Shown: positions 1 to 8,619, numbered from the stretch's first letter. The stretch: 42,800 bases of DNA from Hermodarchaeum sp048939595 (GCA_048939595.1 JBHLPI010000009.1:1-42800), one strand, 5' to 3'. Numbers and translations are program-made. Notes: generated by a model from the sequence alone, not told the origin.

Positions 1-87
1 ATGGACGGGCCAATACCAACCATAACAATCACCACTATACACTAGGTAGGGGCGTAAAACGGCAATAAGAAATTATGCTGATGGGGG
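1..87. other. Non-coding window edge
   Basis: Short AT-rich stretch downstream of the methionyl-tRNA synthetase gene, which ends at 88 on the minus strand. I see no gene, hairpin or clear terminator in it. Confidence 0.4.
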
Positions 88-1782
88 TTACTTGGCTTTT
101 AATCTCGCAGTTTCGATACGCTTGTTGAGTCCAGCCGCTAGGTTTTCTACTGCTTCATCGGGTATCTTTTCGAAGAGCACTTCTGGTTTGGGTAATTTCG
201 TACCGGGAGAAAGTGGGTCTATGCACTCTTCCACCTTGACTTCATGGATGCTTCCTTTTTGGCTAAGTTGTTGCCAAATCCTTTCAGCGATAGCTGGCAT
301 GGCAGGTTCAATTAAGATTGTGATGGCTTTCAGTAATTGGAGACACTGGTATAAGTCATTTTGGCTCAGTTTTTGGTCTTGTTTAATGGTCTTCCATGGT
401 TCGCTTTGTTGGAAGTAGGTGTTCCCAAATGATGCGAGGGACATAGCGGCGTCAACGGCTTCCTTAAACCGAAAGTCGTGGAATGCGGTTTGGACTTTTT
501 CAATAGTTTCTCGAATTTGGGTGTCAACTTCTGGTGTAAGGGTTCCTTCAGGTATTTGACTGAAGTTTTTGTATATGAAGAGGAGTACACGGTAGACGTA
601 GTTTCCAAGGATACCAACTAGTTCGTTATTCACTTTTGATTGGAATTCTTTCCAGGTAAAATCCAAATCTTTTGTATGTCCCGTATAAGACAGGATATAG
701 TATCGAACGGCATCTAAGTCAATTCCTTGTTTGATGAGGTCTTCTTCAATATCAATGACAAATCCACGGCTTTTTGAAAGCCCGTGTCCCTCGACTTTTA
801 CCATGCCACTAGCGACTACGGCGTAAGCCGTATTGTAATTAACGCCTTTCAGAATTGCAGGCCAGAAAACAGCATGGTGGTAGACGATATCAGCACCGAT
901 GAAATTGATGATTTTTCCGTCACGAATCCAGTAATCTTCCCAATCAGCTCCGGTTTGTCGTGCCCATTCTTCGGTGAAGGAGATATACCCTGCATAATTT
1001 TCTGCCCATACATAAAGGACCAACTCCTCATCACCTGGGTACGGAATTCCCCATTTCAACTCACGAGAAATTCCCCAGTCTTTCAATCCCTGTCGAATCC
1101 ATCCTAAAGCATAGTTACGAGCCAAGGCTGTGCCTTTCAATTGCTCATTAAATTGGGTTAGAAAGTCTGTAAACATTGAGAGCTTGAAGAAGTGGTGTCG
1201 CGCTTTACGTTTCACAGCAGGTGATCCACAAGTGACACACCGCGGATTTATTAACTGATCCGCATCAAGGTAACGCTGGCACCCTTGATCACATTCATCA
1301 CCCCGTGCAATTGCTCCACAATATGGGCAGATCCCAACAAGAAACCGGTCAGCAAGAAAAGTCTGACATGTATTACAATAGGGTAGCAACACTTCACGCG
1401 TTTCTACATACCCATTTTCCTCAAGGGTTCGAATGATAGTTTGTGCGCGTTTGTAATGGTATGGCGCTTCAGTATTTCCATACAAATCTACCCCAATATT
1501 CAATTTGTTGAAGACACTCTCAAAGTGGGTATGGTATTTTTCAACTAACTCTTGAGGTGATGTTCCAGCTTGTTCTGCTGCAAGTTCGATTGGTGCACCA
1601 TGAGCATCAGAACCACAGAAAAACACGACATCGTAACCAAAGCGTTTCAGGTATCTTACGTATGCATCACCTGGAATATAGGTGCGCAAGTGACCGATGT
1701 GAGCAGTTCCGTTTGCATAAGGTAAGCCGCATGTTACAACAATTTTGTCTGCTTTAGTTAAGCTCAGGTATCTTCCCTCCAC
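88..1782 (-). CDS. metG: Methionyl-tRNA synthetase (divergent)
   Basis: Class I aminoacyl-tRNA synthetase charging tRNA-Met; cytoplasmic. The HIGH signature is HIGH at residues 28-31 after GLPYANG, and the KMSKS loop is LSKSRG at 335-340. Two zinc knuckles are visible (C136/C139/C152/C155 and C164/C168/C182/C185), as in archaeal and eukaryotic enzymes. At 564 aa it has catalytic core plus anticodon-binding helices but no C-terminal EMAP/tRNA-binding domain. The start is a GTG; a later start near the TKADK residues is possible. Odd point: the usually conserved WFDAPIGY block of the methionine pocket reads WAENYAGY (W259-Y266), while the following YHHAVFWP helix is conserved. The family call is firm; amino-acid specificity is presumed to be methionine. 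Confidence 0.93.
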   Translation of the reverse strand: MEGRYLSLTKADKIVVTCGLPYANGTAHIGHLRTYIPGDAYVRYLKRFGYDVVFFCGSDAHGAPIELAAEQAGTSPQELVEKYHTHFESVFNKLNIGVDLYGNTEAPYHYKRAQTIIRTLEENGYVETREVLLPYCNTCQTFLADRFLVGICPYCGAIARGDECDQGCQRYLDADQLINPRCVTCGSPAVKRKARHHFFKLSMFTDFLTQFNEQLKGTALARNYALGWIRQGLKDWGISRELKWGIPYPGDEELVLYVWAENYAGYISFTEEWARQTGADWEDYWIRDGKIINFIGADIVYHHAVFWPAILKGVNYNTAYAVVASGMVKVEGHGLSKSRGFVIDIEEDLIKQGIDLDAVRYYILSYTGHTKDLDFTWKEFQSKVNNELVGILGNYVYRVLLFIYKNFSQIPEGTLTPEVDTQIRETIEKVQTAFHDFRFKEAVDAAMSLASFGNTYFQQSEPWKTIKQDQKLSQNDLYQCLQLLKAITILIEPAMPAIAERIWQQLSQKGSIHEVKVEECIDPLSPGTKLPKPEVLFEKIPDEAVENLAAGLNKRIETARLKAK

Positions 1783-1922
1783 ATGTTTGTGAATGGGATA
1801 CTATCAACCAGATTTTATCTGAGAGGATGAATTCCGATACACTTAGTATGTTTTGAAGTTTTTCATTTAACCTTGCCTTTCAAGCATTCAAGATGCTAGA
1901 GAACCCCTCGTGTTAGAATTGC

Positions 1923-1930
1923 TTATAAGG
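1923..1930 (+). promoter_or_regulatory. Candidate TATA box for the RAM-domain gene
   Basis: TTATAAGG lies about 55 nt upstream of the ATG at 1984. With archaeal spacing the transcript would start near 1950 and carry a leader of about 35 nt. The surrounding 1783-1983 region is the divergent spacer between metG and this gene and shows nothing else I can name. Confidence 0.35.
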
Positions 1931-1983
1931 AACGGTAACGGGAACTGAAGGGTTGACGAATTACTAATAGGGGTTTTCAAACC

Positions 1984-2232
1984 ATGAGTCTTAGAGCAAT
2001 AATTTTGATTGATGTTGATCCTCCTCTAACCGATTCCGTTTTTGACTCGTTAAAGGACCTGCCTGTTGTGAAAGAGATTTCATCTGTTTACGGAATCCAC
2101 GATATCTTTTGTCTCATCGAAGTTGCTGATGAAGAACAACTCAATGACTTTATCTTTAAAAAGCTGCGTCCGACTGAAGGTGTCAAAGAAACACTGACTC
2201 TTATGGTCTCAAACAGTGTAAAAAAAGATTAA
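1984..2232 (+). CDS. Stand-alone Lrp/AsnC RAM-domain protein
   Basis: An 82-aa protein that matches only the ligand-binding RAM half of Lrp/AsnC regulators: it starts with a strand (RAIILIDVD), then a helix (VFDSLKDL), the typical VVKEISSVYGIHDIFCLIEV turn-and-strand, and ends with a strand after the EGVKETLTL segment. No DNA-binding helix-turn-helix precedes it, and there is no room for one because the upstream region is open spacer. Such proteins form oligomers that bind small effectors, often amino acids, and may associate with full-length Lrp partners. Neighbours give no specific job. It is probably monocistronic, since 330 nt separate it from the next gene. Confidence 0.85.
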   Translation: MSLRAIILIDVDPPLTDSVFDSLKDLPVVKEISSVYGIHDIFCLIEVADEEQLNDFIFKKLRPTEGVKETLTLMVSNSVKKD

Positions 2233-2355
2233 CTCAGACCGATTACTCCTCTCCCAGATTGGATTCTGCAATTAATGCTGCTTTAGATAAAAAGAAGACG
2301 CAGATTTTTCTTCCAAGTTGAGTAGTTTAAATAATTTTCACCACTACTCTCTTTT

Positions 2356-2463
2356 GAAGGAAGCGAAGGGATAAAGATGTAATGTTGTGTCCGCATCGTT
2401 CCTCGCCCTCCCCTCGCTCCCCCTCCCCAATCCCCCCTTTTAATTGGCACCTTCGCTTCCTTC
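2356..2463. repeat. 14-bp perfect inverted repeat with 80-nt loop
   Basis: GAAGGAAGCGAAGG at 2356-2369 is exactly complementary to CCTTCGCTTCCTTC at 2450-2463. The enclosed 80 nt contain the C-run tract. Could be a structured 5' leader or ncRNA, a long-looped terminator, or the ends of a small non-coding element. No target-site duplication was noticed. Confidence 0.6.
2406..2437 (-). other. Potential G-quadruplex on minus strand
   Basis: The plus strand has C runs at 2406-2408, 2410-2413, 2419-2423, 2425-2428 and 2432-2437, separated by loops of 1, 5, 1 and 3 nt. The minus strand therefore has five G runs of 3 or more with short loops, meeting the usual G4 pattern. It sits in the loop of the inverted repeat. 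Confidence 0.5.
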
Positions 2464-2561
2464 TTCATTTTCCAGTAAAACTCGCCACTTAGCTTGGCTT
2501 TTTAGAGGAGTTCTTTAGACGCAAGACTCTTACCTAAGCTGCTATACAGTGGTTTCCTGAG

Positions 2562-3146
2562 GTGCAGTCAATTTCACAAAATATGAACACATCAAATTCG
2601 GCAGAGATACCTTCAGAGAAAGCAGGGTTTGTTGTGAAGGTAGTTATTGTTGGGGATTGGGGTGTAGGAAAAACTTGCCTAATTCGACGGTTTGCTGAAA
2701 ATAAATTCGATCATGATTACAAACCTAGTATCGGGGTTAACATTGTGACAAAAGTCGTCGATGTTAAGGGACGAAAATTAAAATTACAACTCTTTGATAC
2801 CGGAGGTCAGGAACGATTTCAACCTCTCCGAAAAAGGTATTATACAGGGGCTAATGCGGTTATTTTCGTTTTTGATATCACGCGGCCCTCCTCAGCCTCC
2901 GCAATAGAATCCAAGTGGCTTGATGAGGTCACTTCAATTCTCGGTGATGACTTCGTACGCGTTGTAATGGCAAATAAAACAGATCTATCATCAGAACGAA
3001 CAGTATCCGAGTATGCAGCCCAACAGGCAACTGAACGAATTCAAGGCAAATATTATGAAACCAGTGCCTTAGATGGACGAAATGTTTCTGAAGCATTCAT
3101 CGAGTTAGCTACTCAGCTAATGGAGAAACTCTTTCCAGAGGCGTAA
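2562..3146 (+). CDS. Rab/Ras-family small GTPase
   Basis: A 194-aa GTP-binding switch protein. Visible motifs in order: P-loop GDWGVGKT (31-38), switch I region KPSIGVN (54-60), G3 DTGGQERF (79-86), G4 NKTD (138-141) and G5 TSAL (167-170). The TIGV-like and WDTAGQERF-like layout is that of Rab/Ras rather than bacterial GTPases; such eukaryote-like GTPases are abundant in Asgard archaea. G3 has Gly where Rab has Ala (DTAGQ), as in Arf. The C-terminus (MEKLFPEA) has no cysteine, so no prenylation and presumably no lipid anchor. Start is GTG at 2562 or ATG at 2583; the first 20 residues are low-complexity. The stop is 4 nt before the next start, so the two are likely co-transcribed. Confidence 0.93.
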   Translation: MQSISQNMNTSNSAEIPSEKAGFVVKVVIVGDWGVGKTCLIRRFAENKFDHDYKPSIGVNIVTKVVDVKGRKLKLQLFDTGGQERFQPLRKRYYTGANAVIFVFDITRPSSASAIESKWLDEVTSILGDDFVRVVMANKTDLSSERTVSEYAAQQATERIQGKYYETSALDGRNVSEAFIELATQLMEKLFPEA

Positions 3147-3150
3147 ACTC

Positions 3151-4374
3151 ATGGAATCTCCCTCTTCTACGATCGGAAAACAATACATCGAACTAGCCTT
3201 CCAAACGGAGTATTTCCTAAAGGAGCAAATCAGCGAGGCCCTCATTGTCGTCGATAGCTACTTTGGCCCTCCCGAATTCAAGCCTGAAAAACACCCTGTT
3301 GACCCTGATCTTTTAATGAAATCTATCCATCAACTTCAGAGGAGAATCAAAAAAGAAATCCGTGTCAATCCACGAAGAACCTATCTGCTTAAGCAGTTAG
3401 CTGCAATGGATCTTCTTCTGAAATTTGGATTAGATGAAAAGATTAGTTTTGAAAAACGAGTTAAAATCGGATTAGATACTGATGTGGTGCTCATATCGAG
3501 TGAGCGCATCGATGAGCTTAGTGAAGAAGCGGATCGAGTTCTTCGAAAGGAGGTCCTCAAAGGAGATCTCACTACGATGGCGACCAGTTGGCGAAAGCGT
3601 GCCATGACCACCGGATCTGAGATTGTCCCACTCGCAAAAGAGGTAGCCGCTACGGCTAGACGTGCTACTGAGCAGCTTCTTTTCAAATTACCTGAACAAG
3701 AACAAGTAGAGTTTCGAGCAGTTCCGAAGGCTCCTTGGAGTGCATATAACTATTATCAGGGCAAATTCTATGCCATCATCGAAGTCAATGTTGAATTACC
3801 TAGAAGCAAATACAGTATTTGGAAATGGGTCACCCATGAAACGTATCCGGGACATCAAACTCAACTTGTCCAACAAGAATTGGGGTTTCAGCAAGGTACG
3901 CAGTTCCTTGAAGCAACTATTGCAATAATAAATTGTCCTGATTGCACTATTGCTGAAGGGCTTGCCGAAGCTGGACCAGACATCCTGCAGGAGGTTCGTC
4001 CTCTTACCCGACCTGAAACCATCTCCTCATACCTTATGCGATTACGTCGGGCTGTCGGGATTAACGCGCTCGTCATGATTCAGCAGGAACAGCGAAGTGA
4101 GACCGAAGTCGTCGAATACCTCCAAAATTATGGCGCTTATGAAGAAGCCTATGCCAAATCGCGCTTACCTTTCATGACCGATCCAATGTGGGGACCTTAT
4201 GGATACACCTACCTTACTGGGGCTTGGTTAGTACGTGGATTTTTCAACGCCGCAAAAGAAGCCCACCTCATAGATGAATTCACACAGGCTCTCTACCATG
4301 AACTCCATACACCCTCCACCCTTAGAACCCGGATAAAGGAATTAGGTCTCAAATTGCCACGACAGATTATCTAA
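3151..4374 (+). CDS. DUF885-like zinc metallopeptidase
   Basis: A 407-aa, largely helical protein. The segment THETYPGHQTQ (H229, E230, H235) followed by an EGLAEAG helix (E269, E273) matches the HE-xxPGHH / EGWA pattern of DUF885 proteins, which resemble M32-type carboxypeptidases. The likely role is cytoplasmic peptide hydrolysis with a bound metal; no signal peptide or membrane segment is seen. It is shorter than many bacterial DUF885 proteins, which are about 550-600 aa. It begins 4 nt after the small GTPase stop codon, suggesting translational coupling, but no functional link to the GTPase is known. Peptidase activity is an inference from the motif. Confidence 0.72.
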   Translation: MESPSSTIGKQYIELAFQTEYFLKEQISEALIVVDSYFGPPEFKPEKHPVDPDLLMKSIHQLQRRIKKEIRVNPRRTYLLKQLAAMDLLLKFGLDEKISFEKRVKIGLDTDVVLISSERIDELSEEADRVLRKEVLKGDLTTMATSWRKRAMTTGSEIVPLAKEVAATARRATEQLLFKLPEQEQVEFRAVPKAPWSAYNYYQGKFYAIIEVNVELPRSKYSIWKWVTHETYPGHQTQLVQQELGFQQGTQFLEATIAIINCPDCTIAEGLAEAGPDILQEVRPLTRPETISSYLMRLRRAVGINALVMIQQEQRSETEVVEYLQNYGAYEEAYAKSRLPFMTDPMWGPYGYTYLTGAWLVRGFFNAAKEAHLIDEFTQALYHELHTPSTLRTRIKELGLKLPRQII

Positions 4375-4423
4375 CATCAAAGGGAAGACCCAAATAGCAG
4401 TATGTCCGTCATTTCACTGAGGG

Positions 4424-5332
4424 ATTATCATAATAATAGAAGGCGTCTCCCCAGTCGTTAACACTTTTTTCGGAGCGCCGGTCGACCCATCAGCTGCACC
4501 ATTTGTCTTCACTGGCGTTCCTTTTGATAAAACTACAACTTTTCGCCAAGGCACCCGTCAAGGTCCTGCTGCCATCAGAAATGCATCACAAGCAATTGAA
4601 GGTTATTGCCTACAAGAGTCAAATAACGTTGATGCAGCACTGCTACCGCTTGCAGACATTGGCGATGTCATTTTCGAACCCGACTCTGTCCAAAGTATGC
4701 TCCGTGCAGTAGAATCAGTAGTTAGCCAAATTATTCAACAAGAAAAGATTCCCATCCTTCTCGGAGGCGAACACACATTGACGCTCGCTGCAGTTCGTGC
4801 TCTTCCTCGCGATATTGTTCTCCTTCAATTTGATGCCCATATGGATTTACGGGATCGATTCAAGGGTGAAGAATTCTCACATGCTTGCGTGCAACGGCGC
4901 ATCGTTGAACAGCTAGGCCCTGATCACCTCATCCAAGTTGGCATTCGCGCTGTCTCCAAAGAAGAATTCGATTATGCAAAAGAACACCAAATTACCTTTT
5001 ATACCTGTGAGGATGTCCGCAGAGAAGGCGCAGCCACCATAGCACGGCAAATCACCGATGCAATTCCTCCTGGCCCTCCTCTATACCTCTCAGTCGATAT
5101 GGATGTTTTAGACCCCGCTTATGCTCCTGCAGTAGGAAACCCTGAAGCTGGAGGGCTGACAACACCCCAACTCTTGACCCTTCTTCGGGCGGTGGCATCA
5201 CGGGGAATGATCTTTGATATTACCGAAGTTGCTCCCCAATATGATCAGGGAATTACTGCTATTGCTGCAGCGCGGATCGTCGCAACCTTCCTTTGTATTC
5301 AAGCTAATCGTCTTAATACTCTCGAGCAGTAG
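4424..5332 (+). CDS. speB: Agmatinase/arginase-family ureohydrolase, unusual start
   Basis: Mn-dependent ureohydrolase, probably agmatinase (agmatine to putrescine and urea). Metal motifs are GGEHT, QFDAHMDLRD and SVDMDVLDP, followed by GGLT and a DITEVAP segment. The first ATG in frame (4697) would cut off about 90 conserved residues: the same frame upstream encodes FVFTGVPFDKTTTFRQGTRQ and GPAAIRNAS, the normal family N-terminus. That frame is open back to the TGA at 4418-4420, yet contains no ATG, GTG or TTG before 4697. Candidate starts are ATT 4424 or ATA 4430/4433, just after GAGGG at 4419-4423. The alternative is a frameshift from ATG 4402. The family call is firm; start and exact substrate are not. 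Confidence 0.85.
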   Translation: MIIIIEGVSPVVNTFFGAPVDPSAAPFVFTGVPFDKTTTFRQGTRQGPAAIRNASQAIEGYCLQESNNVDAALLPLADIGDVIFEPDSVQSMLRAVESVVSQIIQQEKIPILLGGEHTLTLAAVRALPRDIVLLQFDAHMDLRDRFKGEEFSHACVQRRIVEQLGPDHLIQVGIRAVSKEEFDYAKEHQITFYTCEDVRREGAATIARQITDAIPPGPPLYLSVDMDVLDPAYAPAVGNPEAGGLTTPQLLTLLRAVASRGMIFDITEVAPQYDQGITAIAAARIVATFLCIQANRLNTLEQ

Positions 5333-5425
5333 ACACGAACCCCCTCCCTCACTACCCACCTTTCTGAGGAAAACCTTAAAATCCGGAACAATAGGAGCTC
5401 ACACTATATTCGCTGGTGAACCAAA

Positions 5426-6439
5426 TTGTCTGACATTCTTCAGGTTCTTGGTCAAATGGGTTCTAAAGTCGATGAAAAAATGCTTGAACTTCTCGCTGTG
5501 GGTGCAGCCAAGGATTTCCAAGAGGTCGTCTTCCACCAAGTACAAGCAGGAGGAAAACGAATACGACCCGCCTTAGCCCTTCTCTTTTGTCAGGCTGCAG
5601 GGGGGAAGATAGAAGACGCATTATCCGCGGCTGCAGCCATTGAACTCATACATAACTACTCACTCATCTTGGATGACATTATCGATGATGCCGATGTACG
5701 GCGAAACCTCCCCACAACTTGGACAAAATACGGGTTAAACTTCGGAATCCTAGCATCAACACACTATCGTGAAGCCATTGAAGAAGGGTCATTACAATCC
5801 CCCAATCATTCCGCCATCTCACGAATCATAGCAGATACAATTCGCGAACTAGTAGAGGGTGAACGACTCGACGTCCTTTTCGAACAACTCCCAAGTGAAG
5901 AAGAATACACCGAAAAACATCGCTATCGTGACGTCAACTTATCCGACTACGAAACAATGATCGGGTACAAGACCGCTGCACTTCTCCGTGCAGCCTGTGA
6001 AGTCGGCGTCATTTGTGCAGGTGGCTCTTTACAACTTCAGAAAGCGGCACGCGACTTCGGATGGAAAGCTGGTATCGCCTTTCAAATGGCTGATGATGTT
6101 CTCGATCTTTTCGCTGAAGAGAAAAAACTGGGCAAGAAATTAGGCAAAGATATCTATGAACACAAACTCGGTAACATCGTAATTCTACATGCCCTTCAAC
6201 TCCTTTCATCTGAAGATCGGTCCTTTATTCTAAAAGTTCTAAGATCTCCTCAACTAACAGACGAGGATGTTCAGAAGGTCATTGCCTTACTTAAACAAAC
6301 CACGGCAAGCGATACTGTCCAAAAACGAGCTCAACAGCTTGTGAATGAAGCAAAAACAGCTCTTAAAGCCTTTCCAAATGAAGATGCAACGAAGCTACTT
6401 CATGCTCTTGTTGATTTCATCTATCAGCGTTCTTTCTAA
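5426..6439 (+). CDS. Short-chain polyprenyl diphosphate synthase (GGPP type)
   Basis: Trans-prenyltransferase making the C20 (or C15) diphosphate for archaeal ether lipids. It has GGKRIRP (42-48), the first Asp-rich motif DDIID (83-87) followed by VRR, and the second motif DDVLD in QMADDVLDLF. An aromatic residue (Y78) sits five positions before the first motif, the type I arrangement of archaeal geranylgeranyl diphosphate synthases. Length (337 aa) is normal. The start is TTG, 6 nt after GGTGA at 5415-5419, an SD match that decides the start. It lies 93 nt downstream of the agmatinase gene and converges with the coiled-coil gene. Product chain length is inferred, not proven. Confidence 0.92.
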   Translation: MSDILQVLGQMGSKVDEKMLELLAVGAAKDFQEVVFHQVQAGGKRIRPALALLFCQAAGGKIEDALSAAAAIELIHNYSLILDDIIDDADVRRNLPTTWTKYGLNFGILASTHYREAIEEGSLQSPNHSAISRIIADTIRELVEGERLDVLFEQLPSEEEYTEKHRYRDVNLSDYETMIGYKTAALLRAACEVGVICAGGSLQLQKAARDFGWKAGIAFQMADDVLDLFAEEKKLGKKLGKDIYEHKLGNIVILHALQLLSSEDRSFILKVLRSPQLTDEDVQKVIALLKQTTASDTVQKRAQQLVNEAKTALKAFPNEDATKLLHALVDFIYQRSF

Positions 6440-6456
6440 TTCCACCAATTGTGTTA

Positions 6457-7362
6457 TTATAATCCGTCAACTTCCATCAGGGCACGCAGTTCTTCCATGC
6501 TAAGTTTCTGTCCAGCCTGTTGTTTTGCTTTTGCCTGATCTGCTAACTGTTCCAAAGCCATCTTTTCCCTGGCCTCACGCTCTGCCTTACGATCTTTTCG
6601 GATTGTGTCCAACTGTGCTCTTAGGTCTCTTTCCTCATTTCGCAGCACGTCTAATCGGTCACGCATTTCATCCGCTTCCTGAAGACATCGCACATACATT
6701 TGATGAGCCTCATCAATCTCTGACTGAGCGGGACCGAGACCCTGTGACAAATGCATAATGCCCTCATGAGTTTGCTGCGCTTCTTCAACAAGCGCAATCA
6801 TCTTCTCATGGTGTTCTTGAGCTTTATCCCGTGTATCTTGTATCCGCTGCCACAATTGCTCAATTTCTTCAGATTGGTTCATCGGCATGGAATCTTGTTT
6901 AGGTGCTGTTTCCATGGCTTTCGATAATCGGACCATCTCGTCAAGTACGCCGCGTTCCTCATCTACGCTAAGCGTTGTAGTTTGTTGCTTCCATTCAAGC
7001 TCTCGGAATTGGCGTTGTAACTCCTCCAAAGGCACATAATCTCGTTGTTGGCTGCGTTGTGCCTGTAATTCCTGTAATTCCTCCTGCAAGAGTCTAGCTT
7101 GCTCATTGGTCTCATCTCGAAGCATTTTCTGACGCTGAACCTCTGCGTTCAACTCATCTCTTCGCTCTCGTTGAGTGGACATTTTTTCGTGGACAGCAGG
7201 GGTCTCTCCTCGGAGGGCATCTCGCTTATCACGCCATTCCCAAGCCGTGTTACGGGTTTCCTGAATTCCTCGCATCAAGACGCGCATGGCGGCTTGGACT
7301 TTCCGCAGTTGTTCGAGAATAATTCCAAACTCATCTTTCTCAAGGGCTGAATTCTTAGCCAT
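6457..7362 (-). CDS. Archaeal coiled-coil protein (COG1340-like)
   Basis: About 300 residues, almost entirely charged heptad-like helix rich in Glu, Gln, Arg and Leu, interrupted near the PKQDSMPMNQS segment, and ending in a short QKLSMEELRALME motif. This resembles the widespread archaeal coiled-coil family COG1340, whose function is unknown. No signal peptide or membrane segment. I place the start at the ATG at 7362 because GTATAATC (7381-7388, minus strand) is about 25 nt upstream, which would give a leaderless message; a GTG at 7371 is the alternative. Divergent from the M24 peptidase gene and convergent with the prenyl synthase. Confidence 0.8.
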   Translation of the reverse strand: MAKNSALEKDEFGIILEQLRKVQAAMRVLMRGIQETRNTAWEWRDKRDALRGETPAVHEKMSTQRERRDELNAEVQRQKMLRDETNEQARLLQEELQELQAQRSQQRDYVPLEELQRQFRELEWKQQTTTLSVDEERGVLDEMVRLSKAMETAPKQDSMPMNQSEEIEQLWQRIQDTRDKAQEHHEKMIALVEEAQQTHEGIMHLSQGLGPAQSEIDEAHQMYVRCLQEADEMRDRLDVLRNEERDLRAQLDTIRKDRKAEREAREKMALEQLADQAKAKQQAGQKLSMEELRALMEVDGL

Positions 7363-7470
7363 GACTTCCACATTATAATTGATTATACGCTACTAGATTC
7401 TGAAAGCACGTGACCATCTCGCCTAAATCTTTTTGGTCTTTGAAACTAGAATCCTACAAGGTGACACTAG

Positions 7471-8619
7471 ATGACCATCCCCATACTGAGTATGTCAGAG
7501 AAAATACAGCTCGTACGAAATTATTTGATTGATTCCCACGTGGGTGCATGGCTGATAATTGATTTCCGAGGATGTGACCCCACTGGCCTCGCGCTTCTTG
7601 GAGACCTCGCTCCTCACTCCCGATTATATGCCATCCTTATCAGGCCCTCTGATCCCATTACCATTATCAAGTCTCCAGTCGAAAGTAACGAGTTAATCGG
7701 TTTAGACTCTTCTCTACAGATTTTAGATGCTCGTACCCAAGCTGCATTTATGCAGACTATTAAAAAGCAAACAAAGGGGTTACAGCGAATTGCTGTGAAT
7801 TATGGTGCGAACCCACAAACCGATGTTCTCCCCGCTGGAAGACTCATTCATCTACAGCAGACTATCCCCTCAGTAACCTGGGAAACTGGAGAAAATCTCA
7901 TGCAAATTATCCATTCAGTTCTTACTCCCGATCAATTGCAGAAGCATAAGGAAGCTGCAAAGACTCTCACCAATATAATGGGTCTGACCTTTGAATTTGT
8001 CAAAGATCGAATTGGGACTGTAACCGAGGAACAAGTAGCCCAATTCATGCGAGATCAACTCAATAAAGCAAAATTAAGTTTCAATGACGGTCCAATGGTA
8101 GCTGTCCAAGAGAACGCGGCAAATCCCCATTATACATCTCAACACATCACAATCAAGAAAAACCAGCTTCTTATGATTGATCTCTGGGCGAAATATACTA
8201 TTTACGCTGATATCACACATATGGCTTACACGGGAGCAAAAGCACCTCCAGAGATACAAACCGTCTGGGATACCATTCTAGAAGCTCGCAATGCCGCTAC
8301 GCAGGCGATTAAGCCGAACATTCCCGCCCGTATACCTGATGAAGTTGCTCGTGAAATTATCATTGCCGCTGGATATGAGAAAAGTATTCTACATAGGACC
8401 GGTCATAGTATTGATGAACGGTCCCATGGCCGGGGAGCCAACCTAGACAGTCATGAAATGCCCGAAACTCGTCTTCTTCTCCCTAACACCTTAACATCCG
8501 TCGAACCTGGCATCTATCTAAAGGGGAAATTTGGTGTAAGAAGTGAGATTAACGTCGCAGTGACTAAATCCGGATATGAGGTTACCACCCCACCACAAGA
8601 AAGCTTATTGTGTCTGTAA
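7471..8619 (+). CDS. M24-family metallopeptidase (Xaa-Pro dipeptidase-like)
   Basis: A 382-aa pita-bread fold peptidase. The N-terminal creatinase-like domain spans about residues 1-150. The catalytic domain has all five expected metal ligands: D237 (MIDLWA), D247 (YADITH), H312 (RTGHSI), E345 (SVEPGIY) and E359 (RSEINV). It most likely cleaves Xaa-Pro dipeptides, though M24B proteins can differ in substrate. The ATG is 6 nt downstream of GGTGA at 7460-7464, a good SD. Cytoplasmic. The gelsolin-like gene follows after 58 nt on the same strand, so co-transcription is possible. Confidence 0.9.
   Translation: MTIPILSMSEKIQLVRNYLIDSHVGAWLIIDFRGCDPTGLALLGDLAPHSRLYAILIRPSDPITIIKSPVESNELIGLDSSLQILDARTQAAFMQTIKKQTKGLQRIAVNYGANPQTDVLPAGRLIHLQQTIPSVTWETGENLMQIIHSVLTPDQLQKHKEAAKTLTNIMGLTFEFVKDRIGTVTEEQVAQFMRDQLNKAKLSFNDGPMVAVQENAANPHYTSQHITIKKNQLLMIDLWAKYTIYADITHMAYTGAKAPPEIQTVWDTILEARNAATQAIKPNIPARIPDEVAREIIIAAGYEKSILHRTGHSIDERSHGRGANLDSHEMPETRLLLPNTLTSVEPGIYLKGKFGVRSEINVAVTKSGYEVTTPPQESLLCL

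Larger units (their letters stand above)
2233..2561. other. Gene-poor spacer with C-rich tract
   Basis: A 329-nt spacer between the RAM protein and the small GTPase. It holds a 14-bp inverted repeat and a run-rich C tract, listed separately. A 61-codon minus-strand reading frame crosses it, but its residues (Gly/Arg from the G-rich strand) look like composition, not a protein. No tRNA or known riboswitch was recognised. Confidence 0.5.

Noticed and set aside
2283..2468. 61-codon minus-strand reading frame
   Set aside because: It crosses the C-rich tract and one repeat arm; the Gly/Arg-rich part is only the G-rich strand being translated. No SD and no family resemblance.
4697..5332. Short agmatinase starting at ATG 4697
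   Set aside because: The same frame upstream encodes conserved family residues, so this start would remove the first strand and the GTR motif region.
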